A stretch of 64,000 bases of DNA from Bacteroidales bacterium (GCA_029218405.1 JAQXRG010000055.1:1-64000); one strand, 5' to 3'. Shown: positions 43,199 to 53,529, counted from the stretch's first letter. Numbers and translations: made by a program. Notes: generated from the letters alone by a model not told the origin.

Positions 43199-43771
43199 AT
43201 GTCTGGAAAACTGATTATCTTCTCCGCCCCATCGGGGTCTGGAAAATCCACCCTCATCAACTACCTGCTGCAGCACCATCCGGAGTTGCGGCTGCGGTTC
43301 TCCATCTCCGCCACCAGCCGTCCGCCGCGTGGCACCGAACAGGACGGAGTGGAATACTTCTTCCTCTCTCCCGAAGAGTTCAAGCGGCGCATCGCCGCCG
43401 ATGAGTTCCTGGAATACGAGGAGGTCTATGCCGACCGCTTCTACGGCACCCTGAAAGCACAAGTGGAAAAACAGCTGTCGGAAGGACAGAACATCATCTT
43501 CGACGTAGATGTGGTGGGCGGCTGCAACATCAAAAAGTTCTACGGCGAACGGGCACTCTCGGTCTTCATCCAGCCTCCTTCGGTCGAGGAACTGCGCCGA
43601 CGGCTGGAAGGCCGTGCCACCGACACGCCCGAAGTCATCGAAAGCCGCATCGCCAAAGCGGAATATGAACTGGGCTTCGCCCCGAAATTCGATGTGGTCA
43701 TCGTCAACGATGACCTGGAGAAAGCGGAAGCCAAGGTGCTCGACACCTTGACCCGGTTCCTGAACGCCTGA
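43199..43771 (+). CDS. gmk: Guanylate kinase
   Basis: Phosphorylates GMP to GDP with ATP. 190 aa with P-loop [10 protein letters not shown] at residues 9-18, the GMP-binding [50 protein letters not shown], and lid [19 protein letters not shown]. Complete and of normal length. Two bases separate its stop from the nadD start. Confidence 0.97.
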   Translation: MSGKLIIFSAPSGSGKSTLINYLLQHHPELRLRFSISATSRPPRGTEQDGVEYFFLSPEEFKRRIAADEFLEYEEVYADRFYGTLKAQVEKQLSEGQNIIFDVDVVGGCNIKKFYGERALSVFIQPPSVEELRRRLEGRATDTPEVIESRIAKAEYELGFAPKFDVVIVNDDLEKAEAKVLDTLTRFLNA

Positions 43772-43773
43772 CC

Positions 43774-44400
43774 ATGGAAACGACACGGATAAAAACCGGC
43801 ATCTTCGGCGGCTCGTTCAATCCTCCGCACATCGGACACCTGGCCTTGGCCAACTACCTGTGCGAGTACGGAGGACTGGACGAGGTATGGATGGTGGTCT
43901 CCCCCCAAAACCCGTTCAAGCAGAACATGCAGCTGATGGACGATGACCTCCGCTTGGCCATGGTACAGGCGGCCACCGCCGGTTATCCCAAACTGAAAGC
44001 CTGCGACGTGGAGTTCCACCTGCCCCGTCCCTCGTACATGATTACGACCCTCCGGCAGCTGGAGGCCGACTTTCCCGACCGTTGGTTCAGCCTCATCATC
44101 GGCGCCGACAACTGGGCGTCCTTCGGCCGCTGGAAAGCCTCCGATGAGATTCTCCGCGACTTCGAGGTCGTGGTCTATCCTCGTCCGGGCTACGACATCG
44201 ACCCTTCCCGGTTGCCGGAACACGTACGCATAGTGCCGACACCCCTGCTCGAAATCAGCTCAACTTTCATCCGTCAGGCACTGGAAGAGGGGAAGGACGT
44301 GCGTTACTTCTTGCACCCTACCACCTGGGAGCTGCTGACGGAAGGCGACCGCTTCACGCCTCTCACCGCTTCCGCCTCCAACGGATTGTCGGGCCAGTAG
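43774..44400 (+). CDS. nadD: Nicotinate-nucleotide adenylyltransferase
   Basis: Adenylates nicotinate mononucleotide to deamido-NAD. 208 aa. Nucleotidyltransferase motifs: [18 protein letters not shown] and [29 protein letters not shown] (ISSTxIR). Length is somewhat above usual: the last 25 or so residues, [19 protein letters not shown], run antisense through the 3' end of hrpB, a convergent overlap of 97 bases. The core ends at TTWELL, so the tail is probably an unconserved extension. Confidence 0.94.
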   Translation: METTRIKTGIFGGSFNPPHIGHLALANYLCEYGGLDEVWMVVSPQNPFKQNMQLMDDDLRLAMVQAATAGYPKLKACDVEFHLPRPSYMITTLRQLEADFPDRWFSLIIGADNWASFGRWKASDEILRDFEVVVYPRPGYDIDPSRLPEHVRIVPTPLLEISSTFIRQALEEGKDVRYFLHPTTWELLTEGDRFTPLTASASNGLSGQ

Positions 44401-46799
44401 TGCTTGGGATAGCGGCGGCGCAGCTCCTTGCGGACCTCAAAGTAGGTCCCCGACCAGAAACTGCGGAGGTCCTGGGTCAGCTGTACGGGCTTGAACCCCG
44501 GTGAGAGCAGTTCCATCAGCACCGGACGGCGGCCATCGTCCACACGGGGAGTGTCGGTCAGTCCGAAGCACTCCTGCAGCCGGACACACACCACGGGGGC
44601 CTCCGCTCCCTGACGGTAGTCCACGCGGATGCGGCTGCCGGTGGGCACCTGAAGGTGGGAAGGCGCCAAACGGTCCACCGCCACCTGCTGCTCGTAGGAC
44701 AACTGCCCCCACACGACTTCGCAAAGAGGAATCCGACGGAGTTCCGTTCCGGTGGAGGCCTTGCCGGCATACAGGGGCAGCCATTCATCGGCCGACGCCA
44801 GCAGCGCGTCGGTGGAAAGGTCGGGCAATTCCAGTTCCGGATGCCATTCGGCCACGGCGGCGATACGCCGCTGCAACCGTTGCACTTCCTCGTCCACTTC
44901 CAGCCAGCTCCGTCCTTCCTTACGGACAGCGGCACAAAGCACCTTCAGCCGTTCTTCATCGGGCACAGTGGCCATCGGACGCGCGGCCACCAACAGGCAG
45001 CCTACCCGCTGTTCGAGCTGGGCCACGACGCGCCCTTCCTTGCTGTCCCAAAAGAGGGCGGGACGTTCGACGGCCAGTGCCTCGACCGTCATCCTATCCA
45101 TCGGAGCCGCCAGGAAAATTCGGGTACCGACGGACGCCACCGCCAACAGTTCGCAGGCGGCCAAGGGGTCTTTGTCATCGATGGTCACCGTCATCCCTCC
45201 CGCCAGCTTGTAGCGGGCGTGACCGGCCACTCGGGCGATGCGCTCCGGATAGGCCACGGCCACCAACCGGCCCACGTCGTAAGGGTCGGGCGGCGTGTTG
45301 TCTTCGGCTACCTGTCCACCCGCCATCCGGCGGTACTGGACAGCGGCAGCGGCCATCCGGCTCCATCCGCCACGGGCCCCCTTCCGGCGTTCTTCCCGCA
45401 AGCGGAGAACGCGGGCGCAAAGATCGGCCGTTCCAGCCTGTGCCAACGGGTCACGTTCCTCTAAAAGCGCGGCAATGTCCGCCGCCAAGGCCTTCAAGGA
45501 AGCCGTGTCCGCCTTCACCATCATCTGCGCCATCCGCGGATGGCAAGGCAAGGCCGCCAACTGCCGCCCGTGACGGGTCAGCCGGTCGTGCTCATCCAAC
45601 GCGCCCAGCCAGCGCAACACCTGCCGGGCCTGCCCCACGTGAGCGGCAGGAGGCGGCGTGAGCCAAGGCAGCCGTTCCACCTCTCCCCCGCCCCAGGCGG
45701 CAATATCGAGCAACATGGATGCCAGGTCAGCCTCACAGATTTCTGGGGTCCGGCATTCGGCCATCCGCTGCTCGGTAGCCTTCGACCACAGCCGGTAACA
45801 CGTTCCCTCGGCCACGCGCCCCGCGCGACCGCTGCGCTGCTGGGCCATGTCCATGGAAATGCGGACGGTCTCCATCCGGCTCAGTCCGCTACGAGGGTCA
45901 AAGACCATCGTGCGGCAGAATCCGGCATCAATGACAGTACGAACCCCCTCGATGGTCAAGGAAGTCTCTGCCACAGGGGTGGCCAACACCACTTTCCGCT
46001 CACCCGGGGCGGAGGGAGCGATGGCGGTCCGCTGCTCCTGCGGCGACAACAGCCCGTACAACGGATAGACCTGGGTCGTCCCCAACGTATTCTCTAACAG
46101 TTCCCTGCACTGAATGATTTCTCCCTGTCCGGGCAAGAACGCCAAGATGTCCCCCTCGTGCTCACGATGCGCCCGGCTGACAGCCCGTGCCACCTGCAGG
46201 GCGCACTGCCGTTCGTCCGCTTCCTCGCCGTAGCGGATGGCCACCGGAAACATCCGCCCCTCGCTTTCCACCAACGGCGCGTCCAGTGCCTGACAGAGCG
46301 TGTCGGTATCCATCGTGGCGGACATCAGGACGATGCGAAGGTCGGGCCGGAGCACGCGCTGCGCCTCGCGGGTCAAGGCCAGCGCCACATCACTCTGCAG
46401 GCTCCGCTCGTGAAACTCGTCGAAAACGACCACCGACACGCCGTCGAGCGTGGCGTCCTCCACCAACAAACGGGTCAGGATGCCTTCCGTCAGTACCTCC
46501 ACCCGGGTGTCCGCCGACACTTTCCGTTCGAAGCGTACCCGATAACCGACGGTCTGGCCCACCGGCTCGCCCAGCATGAAGGCCATGCGCTCGGCAATCT
46601 GCCGCGCCGCTATCCGCCGGGGCTCCAGCACCAGCACCTTGCCCTCGACCGCCTGCAGGAGGGTGAGCGGAAGCAAGGTGGACTTGCCCGCCCCGGGAGG
46701 AGCGGTGACAATCAGGCGCGCGTGGGTCTCTAACCGACGGTTGACCGTATCGGCGATGGCTCCTGCCGGCAGCTCACGAAGGTACTTCTCTAACCGCAT
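44304..46799 (-). CDS. hrpB: ATP-dependent helicase HrpB
   Basis: 831 aa DEAH-box helicase. Walker [14 protein letters not shown], motif II FDEFHER (DEFH in place of DEAH), motif III SATMD, and motif [20 protein letters not shown]. The C-terminal HrpB-specific domain ends in [42 protein letters not shown]. Cellular role unclear; likely RNA or DNA remodelling. Starts three bases after the lipoprotein gene stop, so cotranscribed with it. Its final codons overlap nadD on the other strand. Confidence 0.95.
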   Translation of the reverse strand: MRLEKYLRELPAGAIADTVNRRLETHARLIVTAPPGAGKSTLLPLTLLQAVEGKVLVLEPRRIAARQIAERMAFMLGEPVGQTVGYRVRFERKVSADTRVEVLTEGILTRLLVEDATLDGVSVVVFDEFHERSLQSDVALALTREAQRVLRPDLRIVLMSATMDTDTLCQALDAPLVESEGRMFPVAIRYGEEADERQCALQVARAVSRAHREHEGDILAFLPGQGEIIQCRELLENTLGTTQVYPLYGLLSPQEQRTAIAPSAPGERKVVLATPVAETSLTIEGVRTVIDAGFCRTMVFDPRSGLSRMETVRISMDMAQQRSGRAGRVAEGTCYRLWSKATEQRMAECRTPEICEADLASMLLDIAAWGGGEVERLPWLTPPPAAHVGQARQVLRWLGALDEHDRLTRHGRQLAALPCHPRMAQMMVKADTASLKALAADIAALLEERDPLAQAGTADLCARVLRLREERRKGARGGWSRMAAAAVQYRRMAGGQVAEDNTPPDPYDVGRLVAVAYPERIARVAGHARYKLAGGMTVTIDDKDPLAACELLAVASVGTRIFLAAPMDRMTVEALAVERPALFWDSKEGRVVAQLEQRVGCLLVAARPMATVPDEERLKVLCAAVRKEGRSWLEVDEEVQRLQRRIAAVAEWHPELELPDLSTDALLASADEWLPLYAGKASTGTELRRIPLCEVVWGQLSYEQQVAVDRLAPSHLQVPTGSRIRVDYRQGAEAPVVCVRLQECFGLTDTPRVDDGRRPVLMELLSPGFKPVQLTQDLRSFWSGTYFEVRKELRRRYPKHYWPDNPLEAEAVRGVKRSPSVSSSQVVGCKK

Positions 46800-46802
46800 G
46801 GC

Positions 46803-47627
46803 TTATTCCCCGCTTTTTTCCTGCATCTTCCGCTGCACAAACTGGATTTTCAGCCGCGCCTCCTGCTGTTGCTGGCGAATCTGCTCCATGCCGGAAAGGA
46901 TTCGTGCCAAATCGGCTACTGCCACCACCGCCTTCACGTCAGAAGGTTGCATCACCGTCTTGTAGTTGCGGTCGCCCACGAACTCCAGACGGAGCGGCTT
47001 CTTGTCCTGATTCGCCACAATGAACGCCACCACACCGCCGTCAGCTCCCAGCTTATAATCCGCCTTCTCGACGGCACGTCCCAGGTCGGTGGTCTCATAG
47101 CTGTCGGGCGACATTGGTGTCTCGGCGTACGTGTCGCCCGACACGCTCACCTTGACCGACGTATGGTGGATGCCGCTCCCGCAATAGATGGAGGTTAGCG
47201 ACATCTCTCCCCGCTCGCTGACCTGCGCGCGGAGAAACGAGCGGCCGGTGTTCTTCTCCACCACCTGCGTGGGATAGAAATAGTTGCCGATTTCCTGATA
47301 GGCCGTGTCCTTTTCGAGCACGAACTGCCCCTTGATGGAATCGAAAGCAGCCTGCTTCCGCTCCATCAGGCTGTCTAAGTAAGCCAATGTCTTCCGCTGC
47401 TCGTCAAGCTCCACCCGCTGCATCAGTCCGATGGCTGCCTTCCGCGCGTCGAACGCCTTGGGATACGTGTTGCGGAGGCTGTCAATCCGCAGCTTGGCGA
47501 TACTGTAGTCGCCCTCGGCATACGCCGATTCGGCCTGCTCCAGCAACTGGGCGGCCTTCTTTCCGTCGCTGTCACAGCCTCCCAGGAGGAAGGCTGCCGC
47601 GACCAGCCATAGCATTTTCTTGTTCAT
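46803..47627 (-). CDS. Lipoprotein with coiled coil, function unknown
   Basis: 274 aa from MNKKMLWLVAAAFLLGGC; the tracked start 14 codons upstream would bury the signal peptide. Lipobox LLGGC at Cys18. A TPR-like helix pair follows (AAQLLEQAESAYAEGDYSIAKLRIDSLRNTYPKAFDARKAAIGLM), then coiled coil (VELDEQRKTLAYLDSLMERKQ), a beta-rich middle (TGRSFLRAQVSERGEMSLTSIYCGSGIHHTSVKVSVSG), and a final helix rich in Gln (MEQIRQQQQEARLKIQ). I recognise no named family. Operon with hrpB; divergent from the CCA-adding enzyme gene. Confidence 0.8.
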   Translation of the reverse strand: MNKKMLWLVAAAFLLGGCDSDGKKAAQLLEQAESAYAEGDYSIAKLRIDSLRNTYPKAFDARKAAIGLMQRVELDEQRKTLAYLDSLMERKQAAFDSIKGQFVLEKDTAYQEIGNYFYPTQVVEKNTGRSFLRAQVSERGEMSLTSIYCGSGIHHTSVKVSVSGDTYAETPMSPDSYETTDLGRAVEKADYKLGADGGVVAFIVANQDKKPLRLEFVGDRNYKTVMQPSDVKAVVAVADLARILSGMEQIRQQQQEARLKIQFVQRKMQEKSGE

Positions 47628-47658
47628 AGTGTGCGATGTATATTGTTTCGAGTGGATG

Positions 47659-47666
47659 CAAAAATA
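47659..47666 (-). promoter_or_regulatory. Putative -7 element of the lipoprotein-hrpB operon
   Basis: TATTTTTG on the minus strand, 31 bases before the lipoprotein ATG; no clear -33 box. Confidence 0.4.
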
Positions 47667-47710
47667 CAATTTTTAATTGGCATTTCCCCTCATGACTCCT
47701 CTTTTTTTTG

Positions 47711-47718
47711 TAATTTTG
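47711..47718 (+). promoter_or_regulatory. Putative -7 element of the CCA-adding enzyme gene
   Basis: TAATTTTG, 24 bases before the ATG at 47743; the -33 position is a T-rich tract rather than TTG. Confidence 0.45.
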
Positions 47719-47742
47719 CGGCCCAATCAGAACAGAAAATAC

Positions 47743-49158
47743 ATGAATTTGAAAGAGCATTTCACAGGAAAGATATTCCGTTTGATTTCCGAGACCGCCG
47801 ATGAGATGGGCTTGGAGTGTTATGTGGTGGGGGGCTATGTACGCGACCTGCTGCTGCAACGCCCCTCGAAAGACATTGACGTGGTGGTGGTGGGCAGCGG
47901 CATTGAGATGGCGCAAGCCTTGGGCCGGAAACTGGGCAAGGGCGCTCACGTGTCGGTATTCAGGAACTTCGGCACGGCACAGGTGAAATACCGCGACACG
48001 GAAGTGGAATTTGTGGGCGCGCGCAAAGAATCGTACAGCCACGACAGCCGCAAGCCAGTGGTGGAGGACGGAACCTTGGAGGATGACCAGAACCGGCGGG
48101 ACTTTACCATCAACGCTATGGCCGTGTGCCTCAACCAGGAACGGTTCGGCGAACTGGTGGACCCGTTCGGAGGGGTAGAGGACCTGGAGGACCGCATCAT
48201 CCGTACTCCGCTCGACCCTGACATCACCTTCAGCGATGACCCCCTGCGCATGATGCGCTGCATCCGGTTCGCCACACAGCTGAACTTCTACATCGAAGAC
48301 GAGACCTTCGAGGCGCTGGAGCGTAACCGCGAACGCATCGGAATCATCTCGAAGGAGCGCATCGCCGACGAGCTGAACAAGATTCTGCTGGCGCCTGTCC
48401 CTTCCAAAGGGTTCGTGGACCTGGACCGCTGCGGCCTGCTGGCACTGATTTTCCCCGAACTGACAGCCCTGCAAGGCGTGGAGGTGAAGAACGGACGGGG
48501 ACACAAGGACAATTTCTACCATACCTTGGAGGTGGTGGACAACATCGCCCGCGTCAGCGACAACCTGTGGCTCCGCTGGGCCACCTTGCTGCACGACATC
48601 GGCAAGCCCCGCACCAAGCGGTGGGAACCGAAGGCGGGTTGGACGTTCCACAACCACAACTACATCGGCGAACGGATGATTCCGGACTTGTTCCGCCGCA
48701 TGAAACTGCCGATGAACGAGAAGATGAAGTACGTACAGAAGCTGGTGGGACTGCACATGCGTCCCATCGTCATCGCCGACGAGGAGGTGACCGACTCCGC
48801 CGTACGCCGGCTGCTCTTCGAGGCAGGTGATGACATCGACGACCTGATGATGCTGTGCGAGGCGGACATCACCTCGAAGAACGAGGCCCGCAAGCAACGC
48901 TTTCTCGACAACTTCAAGCTGGTGCGCCAGAAACTGAAAGACCTGGAGGAAAAGGACCGCATCCGCAACTTCCAGCCACCGGTGGACGGGGCGGAAATCA
49001 TGCAGGTGTTCGGTCTGGAGCCGTGTCGCGAGGTCGGTACGCTGAAGAGCGCCATCAAGGATGCGATCCTCGATGGCGTCATCCCCAACGAGCACGATGC
49101 CGCGTATGCGTTCTTGTTGGCGAAAGCGGCGGAAATGGGACTTTCGCCGAAGGCGTAA
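47743..49158 (+). CDS. tRNA nucleotidyltransferase (CCA-adding) / poly(A) polymerase family with HD domain
   Basis: 471 aa from MNLKEHFTGKIFRLISETADEMG; the upstream 22 codons of the track cross the promoter. Class II nucleotidyltransferase: GGYVRDLLLQRPSKDIDVVVVGSG (G-G-x-V-R-D and DID metal Asp), RRDFTINAMAV, DPLRMMRCIRFATQL, RI..ISKERIADELNK. An HD domain follows (HTLEVVDNIARVSDN, LLHDIGKPRT, NHNYIGERM). It adds or repairs the CCA 3' end, needed here because tRNA-Trp and tRNA-Ser(GGA) genes lack an encoded CCA. Confidence 0.93.
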   Translation: MNLKEHFTGKIFRLISETADEMGLECYVVGGYVRDLLLQRPSKDIDVVVVGSGIEMAQALGRKLGKGAHVSVFRNFGTAQVKYRDTEVEFVGARKESYSHDSRKPVVEDGTLEDDQNRRDFTINAMAVCLNQERFGELVDPFGGVEDLEDRIIRTPLDPDITFSDDPLRMMRCIRFATQLNFYIEDETFEALERNRERIGIISKERIADELNKILLAPVPSKGFVDLDRCGLLALIFPELTALQGVEVKNGRGHKDNFYHTLEVVDNIARVSDNLWLRWATLLHDIGKPRTKRWEPKAGWTFHNHNYIGERMIPDLFRRMKLPMNEKMKYVQKLVGLHMRPIVIADEEVTDSAVRRLLFEAGDDIDDLMMLCEADITSKNEARKQRFLDNFKLVRQKLKDLEEKDRIRNFQPPVDGAEIMQVFGLEPCREVGTLKSAIKDAILDGVIPNEHDAAYAFLLAKAAEMGLSPKA

Positions 49159-50457
49159 TCAGAGGTCCTCACAGTCGGCCAGCTGGGCCAGCTTCATGCT
49201 GTTGGAGCCTTTGACAAGGATGCAGCAGTCTTGTGGGGGAGCCTGATGGAGCAGTTCCTTCACCTGGCCTACCTGTCCACATACCGGATAGGGAGGGCAG
49301 GTGGCGGCAAACTCCGAGCCGACCAGGATGACTCGGTCGAAGGCGCATGCCTGCAGCTCGTCCACAATCCGGCGGTGCTCACGGGCACTGCTCTCTCCCA
49401 GTTCCTTCATGTCGCCCAAAATGACCATCTTCTGCGGGGCATTCATCCGGCAGAAGTTCCGCAAGGCCGCCATCATGCTGGTAGGATTGGCATTGTAAGC
49501 ATCGATAATCAGGCGGTTACGTCCCGTATCCTTCAGTTGCGAACGGTTGTTGTGGGGCTCGTATGCGGCCAGTGCCTCACAGATGTGTGCGTCGGACACC
49601 CCGAAATAGCGTCCCACTGCCACGGCGGCTAAGGCATTGTCGAGGTTGTAGGCTCCGATGAGCTGCGTCTGAACCTCGTGCGTCGCCCCATCGGCCGTCC
49701 AGCGGAACCGCAGGAAGGGCGAGCAATCCACCACTTCCCCACTTACCGCCAGTCCGGCCGTCTGTCCGTAGCGGACACAGGGGAAGCCATGCGCCATCTC
49801 GTTCAGGTAAGGATTCTCGTTCTGCAAGAACACCACCGACCGCTCCCGGGTGCGGAGAAAGTCGTACAGTTCCCCTTTGGTGCGGACCACCCCTTCCAAC
49901 GAGCCGAAGCCCTGCAGGTGAGCCAGTCCTACATTGGTAATCAATCCATAGTCCGGCTCGGCGATTTCCACCAGTTCCTGGATGTCCCCGGGATGGCTGG
50001 CTCCCATCTCCACCACGGCCACCTCATCGTCTGCCGTCAGCCGCAGCAAGGTCAGGGGCACGCCAATGGCGTTGTTCAGGTTGCCCTGTGTGGCCAATGT
50101 ACGGTATTTCTGCCGCAACACCGCCGCCAGCAGTTCCTTGGTAGTGGTCTTTCCATTGGTACCGGTCACCCCGATGATACGGGTGCCCAAGCGGCGGCGG
50201 TGAAAACGGGCCAGCTGCTGCAGGGTCCGCAATCCGTCCTCCACGAACACAATCTCCGGGCGGGCAGGGTCGGCATACGCACCCTCATCCACCAGCGCAT
50301 ACCGGCAGCCGGCAGCCAATGCCTGCGCCGCAAACGCGTTGCCATTAAAATTCTCTCCTTTCAGGGCGATAAACATCGACCCCTCCGGACAGCGGCGGCT
50401 GTCGGTGGTCACCTCGCCGCACGCCTCGAACAATCGGTATAGTTCTTCTATTTCCAT
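49159..50457 (-). CDS. murF: UDP-N-acetylmuramoyl-tripeptide--D-alanyl-D-alanine ligase
   Basis: Last cytoplasmic step in peptidoglycan stem-peptide assembly. 432 aa from MEIEELYRLFEACGEVTTDSR; the tracked 16-codon extension overlaps the anSME stop and is rejected. Mur ligase motifs: GVTGTNGKTTTKELL (P-loop), GNLNNAIGVPLTLL, VEMGASHPGDI, NVGLAHLQGFGS, and DAYNANPTSM. Length is slightly below E. coli MurF but normal for Bacteroidota. Stop codons of murF and the CCA enzyme abut with no gap. Follows anSME after 31 bases. Confidence 0.95.
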   Translation of the reverse strand: MEIEELYRLFEACGEVTTDSRRCPEGSMFIALKGENFNGNAFAAQALAAGCRYALVDEGAYADPARPEIVFVEDGLRTLQQLARFHRRRLGTRIIGVTGTNGKTTTKELLAAVLRQKYRTLATQGNLNNAIGVPLTLLRLTADDEVAVVEMGASHPGDIQELVEIAEPDYGLITNVGLAHLQGFGSLEGVVRTKGELYDFLRTRERSVVFLQNENPYLNEMAHGFPCVRYGQTAGLAVSGEVVDCSPFLRFRWTADGATHEVQTQLIGAYNLDNALAAVAVGRYFGVSDAHICEALAAYEPHNNRSQLKDTGRNRLIIDAYNANPTSMMAALRNFCRMNAPQKMVILGDMKELGESSAREHRRIVDELQACAFDRVILVGSEFAATCPPYPVCGQVGQVKELLHQAPPQDCCILVKGSNSMKLAQLADCEDL

Positions 50458-50488
50458 GCTCTCGTTATAGTAGATGATTGATGAAACG

Positions 50489-51706
50489 TCACTTGACAAA
50501 CACACACTTCATGACATTGGCGGGCGGACGCTGGTTGTCCAGCTCGTTCTTCATGAAGTCCATATAGGGAGCCACGTGCTCAAAGAACTGGTGGTACCCC
50601 TTGCACAGGTAGTTGAGCCCGAAATTACCGTACTTATCACGCACGAAACGGTTCTTGGGACACTCCCCGTGGCAGGCGAAGAGGAACTTGCACTCCTGGC
50701 ACTGGGCCGGCAACCGCTCGCTCTTCATCCGCGAGAACTCCTTCTGCTGGTCCGAATACATCATCTCGGTGATGGTCCGCTCGCGCAGGTTGCCCAGACG
50801 GTGCTCGGGATAGACAAAGTGATCGCACGAATAAAGGTCGCCGTTGAACTCCATCGCTCCGGCATGTCCGCACTCCTTGGCGAGGATGCACACGCCGGGA
50901 GCCTGACCGCACCAGTTGGCCAAGGTTGCGTCGAACAACTGCACGAAATACTCGCCCACATCGTGGTGGACCCATTCGTCAAAAATGGTACAGAGGAAGT
51001 TCCCCCACTGCTCCGGACGGATGGAGAAGTCCATCAGCTCACCGCCTTCCTGCATGCCCGGTGCCAGCCGCAGGCCGTCCGCACGCGTCATGTTGCGCTC
51101 CACAATCGGCGAGAACTGGATGTAATGACAACCTATCTGCTTGAAGAAACGGTAGAACTCCAACGGATAGTCGGCATTATAGTCGTTCACCACCGCCAGC
51201 GCATTCCATTCCACCCCATGCTTGTTCAGCAGCTCGATGCCCTTCATCACCTGACGGAAGGTCGGCTTGCCGGTCGCCGTGCGGCGGTATTCGTCGTGGA
51301 ACTCCTGCGGGCCGTCGATGCTCAGTCCCACCAAGAAGTGGTTCTCCTTGAAGAAGCGGCACCATTCGTCGGTGAGCAAAGTCCCGTTGGTCTGGATGCA
51401 GTTGTCAATCTGCCGTCCTCCGGCGTACCGACGCTGCAGTTCCAGTGCGCGTTGATAGAACGAGAGAGGTCGCATCAGGGTCTCGCCGCCGTGCCAGGTA
51501 AAGAGCACCTCGGGGGTGAGCTGCGCCTCGATGTATTCCTTGACGAACTTCTCCAACAGCTCGTCGGTGATGACATGGTTCTTCACATCCGTGTACAGAT
51601 GGTTCTTCTCCAAGTAATAGCAATACTTGCAGCGCAGGTTACACAGCGAACCGGCGGGTTTCAGCATGACGTACAGGGGTCGTGCGAAAGGAAACAGGGT
51701 ATTCAT
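50489..51706 (-). CDS. Anaerobic sulfatase-maturating-type radical SAM/SPASM enzyme
   Basis: 405 aa from MNTLFPFARPLYVMLKPAGSLCNLRCKYCYYLEK. The CNLRCKYC motif binds the radical-SAM 4Fe-4S cluster; LFTWHGGET, IQTNGTLL and VGLSIDGPQEFHDEYRR are typical of anSME. SPASM cysteines for two auxiliary clusters follow (CGHAG...YSCDHFVYPEHRLGN, CQECKFLFACHGECPKNRF). It oxidises an active-site Cys or Ser of sulfatases to formylglycine. No sulfatase gene is in the window, so substrates would act in trans. Upstream of murF by 31 bases. Tracked start is 13 codons earlier. Confidence 0.9.
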   Translation of the reverse strand: MNTLFPFARPLYVMLKPAGSLCNLRCKYCYYLEKNHLYTDVKNHVITDELLEKFVKEYIEAQLTPEVLFTWHGGETLMRPLSFYQRALELQRRYAGGRQIDNCIQTNGTLLTDEWCRFFKENHFLVGLSIDGPQEFHDEYRRTATGKPTFRQVMKGIELLNKHGVEWNALAVVNDYNADYPLEFYRFFKQIGCHYIQFSPIVERNMTRADGLRLAPGMQEGGELMDFSIRPEQWGNFLCTIFDEWVHHDVGEYFVQLFDATLANWCGQAPGVCILAKECGHAGAMEFNGDLYSCDHFVYPEHRLGNLRERTITEMMYSDQQKEFSRMKSERLPAQCQECKFLFACHGECPKNRFVRDKYGNFGLNYLCKGYHQFFEHVAPYMDFMKNELDNQRPPANVMKCVFVK

Positions 51707-51770
51707 GGTATTCAGTTCTTTTACGTTATGGTTGGATACTCTCATGGTCAGTCACTCTAATATGCGGGAG

Positions 51771-51778
51771 CAAAGATA
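51771..51778 (-). promoter_or_regulatory. Putative -7 element of the anSME-murF unit
   Basis: TATCTTTG on the minus strand, 64 bases before the anSME ATG; -33 box not clear. Confidence 0.45.
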
Positions 51779-51855
51779 ACGACTTCGGTGGAAAGAACCA
51801 TCATCCACAGAAATAATTTACAGGACAAGAGCACGAAAAAACCAATTATTGTCGC

Positions 51856-51863
51856 TACCTTTG
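51856..51863 (+). promoter_or_regulatory. Putative -7 element of the folP-cdaA unit
   Basis: TACCTTTG, 25 bases before the folP ATG; -33 box not clear. Confidence 0.5.
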
Positions 51864-51888
51864 CGGAGTTTTCTAACCCAACAGAACG

Positions 51889-52740
51889 ATGAGACAAAAG
51901 AACCGATTTATCAACGTGAACGGACGACTGATGGACCTCTCCACCCCACAGGTGATGGGCATCCTGAACGTGACGCCCGACTCTTTTTACAGCGGCAGCC
52001 GCAAGCAGACGGAAACGGAAATCGCGGAACGGGCCGACCAAATCCTTGCCGAAGGCGGTAGCATCATCGACATCGGCGCCTACTCGTCGCGCCCCAACGC
52101 CGAACACATCCCGGCGGAAGAAGAAATGCGACGGCTGCGCAACGGACTGAAAATCATCTTCCGCCGCCATCCCGAAGCCGTAGTGTCGGTGGACACGTTC
52201 CGTGCCGATGTGGCTCGCATGTGCGTGGAGGAATACGGAGTGGCTCTCATCAACGACATCGCCGCCGGCGAAATGGATGCCGACATGTTCCGCACCGTGG
52301 CCCAGCTTCGCGTACCTTATATTATGATGCACATGCAGGGCACCCCACAGGACATGCAGCAGCACCCTCACTACGACAACATTGTGAAAGAGGTGATGTA
52401 CTACTTCTCGGAGAAAGTGGCGAAGCTGCGTGACCTGGGCGCGAAAGACATCCTCCTCGACCCGGGCTTCGGCTTTGGCAAGACACTGGACCACAACTAC
52501 GAACTGCTGGCCGGGATGCAGGAGCTGTCCTCGTTCGGCCTGCCCATACTGGTGGGCGTTTCGCGGAAGTCCATGATATACAAGCTGCTGGGAGGAACCC
52601 CAGAGGACGCGCTGAACGGCACGACGGTCATCGACACCCTCTGCTTGCAGAAGGGAGCGGACATCCTGCGCGTACACGATGTGAAGGCGGCGGTGGAAGC
52701 CGTGCGGATTGTAACGAAGATGAACCAGTTCACCCATTAA
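51889..52740 (+). CDS. folP: Dihydropteroate synthase
   Basis: Condenses 6-hydroxymethyl-dihydropterin diphosphate with p-aminobenzoate. 283 aa with MGILNVTPDSFYSGSR, IIDIGAYSSRPNAEHIPAEEE, SVDTFRADVA, INDIAAGEMD, MHMQGTPQDMQ, LLDPGFGFGKTLDHNYELL, GVSRKSM and LRVHDVKAAVEAV. All pterin- and pABA-binding loops are intact. Shares the folate pathway with folE. cdaA begins 12 bases downstream, a pairing common in Bacteroidota. The 649-aa minus-strand ORF across here is its shadow. Confidence 0.96.
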   Translation: MRQKNRFINVNGRLMDLSTPQVMGILNVTPDSFYSGSRKQTETEIAERADQILAEGGSIIDIGAYSSRPNAEHIPAEEEMRRLRNGLKIIFRRHPEAVVSVDTFRADVARMCVEEYGVALINDIAAGEMDADMFRTVAQLRVPYIMMHMQGTPQDMQQHPHYDNIVKEVMYYFSEKVAKLRDLGAKDILLDPGFGFGKTLDHNYELLAGMQELSSFGLPILVGVSRKSMIYKLLGGTPEDALNGTTVIDTLCLQKGADILRVHDVKAAVEAVRIVTKMNQFTH

Positions 52741-52752
52741 CCGCATACGGCC

Positions 52753-53529
52753 ATGCCATTCGATTTCAGCCTTATCGGGATGAAAGACATCCTGGACATC
52801 CTGCTGGTGGCCTACCTGCTCTACAAGAGCTACCAGCTCATGAAATCCTCCGGATCGCTCAACGTGTTCGTGGGCATCCTCGTGTTCATCGTCATCTGGA
52901 TCATCGTGTCGCAGGTGCTGCAGATGCGGCTGCTCGGCTCCATCTTTGACAAGTTGGTGAGCGTGGGGGCCCTGGCACTGATTGTCCTCTTCCAGGACGA
53001 GATCCGTCACTTCCTGCTCACGCTCGGCTCGCGCCACCACACCATCAGCATCCTGCGCTTCTTCCGGGGAGACCGGGAAGGGGAAGCCAGCAAGGAAGAC
53101 ATCATGCCCATCGTCATGGCGTGCATGAGCATGGGAAAAGGCAAGGTGGGCGCCCTCATCGTCATCGAGAAGAATTTCCCCTTGGACGACATCGTGCGCA
53201 CGGGCGACGTGATTGACGCGAACATCAACCAGCGGCTCATCGAGAACATCTTCTTCAAGAACAGTCCGCTGCACGACGGGGCGATGATCATCAGCAACAA
53301 GCGCATCAAAGCGGCGGGCTGCATCCTGCCGGTTTCGCACAACCTGGACATTCCCAAGGAGCTGGGACTGCGCCACCGGGCGGCCATGGGGGTCTCGCAG
53401 GAAACGGACGCAATGGCCATCATCGTGTCCGAGGAAACAGGAAACATCTCCATCGCCTACCAAGGACGGTTCTACCTGCGCCTCACCGCCGAGGAGCTGG
53501 AACGAAAGCTGACGGAAGGCGCGAAATAA
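52753..53529 (+). CDS. cdaA: Diadenylate cyclase (c-di-AMP synthase) CdaA
   Basis: Makes c-di-AMP from two ATP. 258 aa: three membrane helices (about 12-26, 37-56, 67-81), then the DAC domain with DGA at 175-177 (SPLHDGAMII) and RHR at 207-209 (LGLRHRAAMGVSQETDA). Complete. c-di-AMP controls turgor and cell-wall balance. No regulator CdaR or GlmM is adjacent, as usual in Bacteroidota; here it follows folP. Confidence 0.95.
   Translation: MPFDFSLIGMKDILDILLVAYLLYKSYQLMKSSGSLNVFVGILVFIVIWIIVSQVLQMRLLGSIFDKLVSVGALALIVLFQDEIRHFLLTLGSRHHTISILRFFRGDREGEASKEDIMPIVMACMSMGKGKVGALIVIEKNFPLDDIVRTGDVIDANINQRLIENIFFKNSPLHDGAMIISNKRIKAAGCILPVSHNLDIPKELGLRHRAAMGVSQETDAMAIIVSEETGNISIAYQGRFYLRLTAEELERKLTEGAK

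Noticed and set aside
47572-49095. 507-aa minus-strand ORF opposite the CCA-adding enzyme
   Set aside because: Shadow of an intact nucleotidyltransferase gene.
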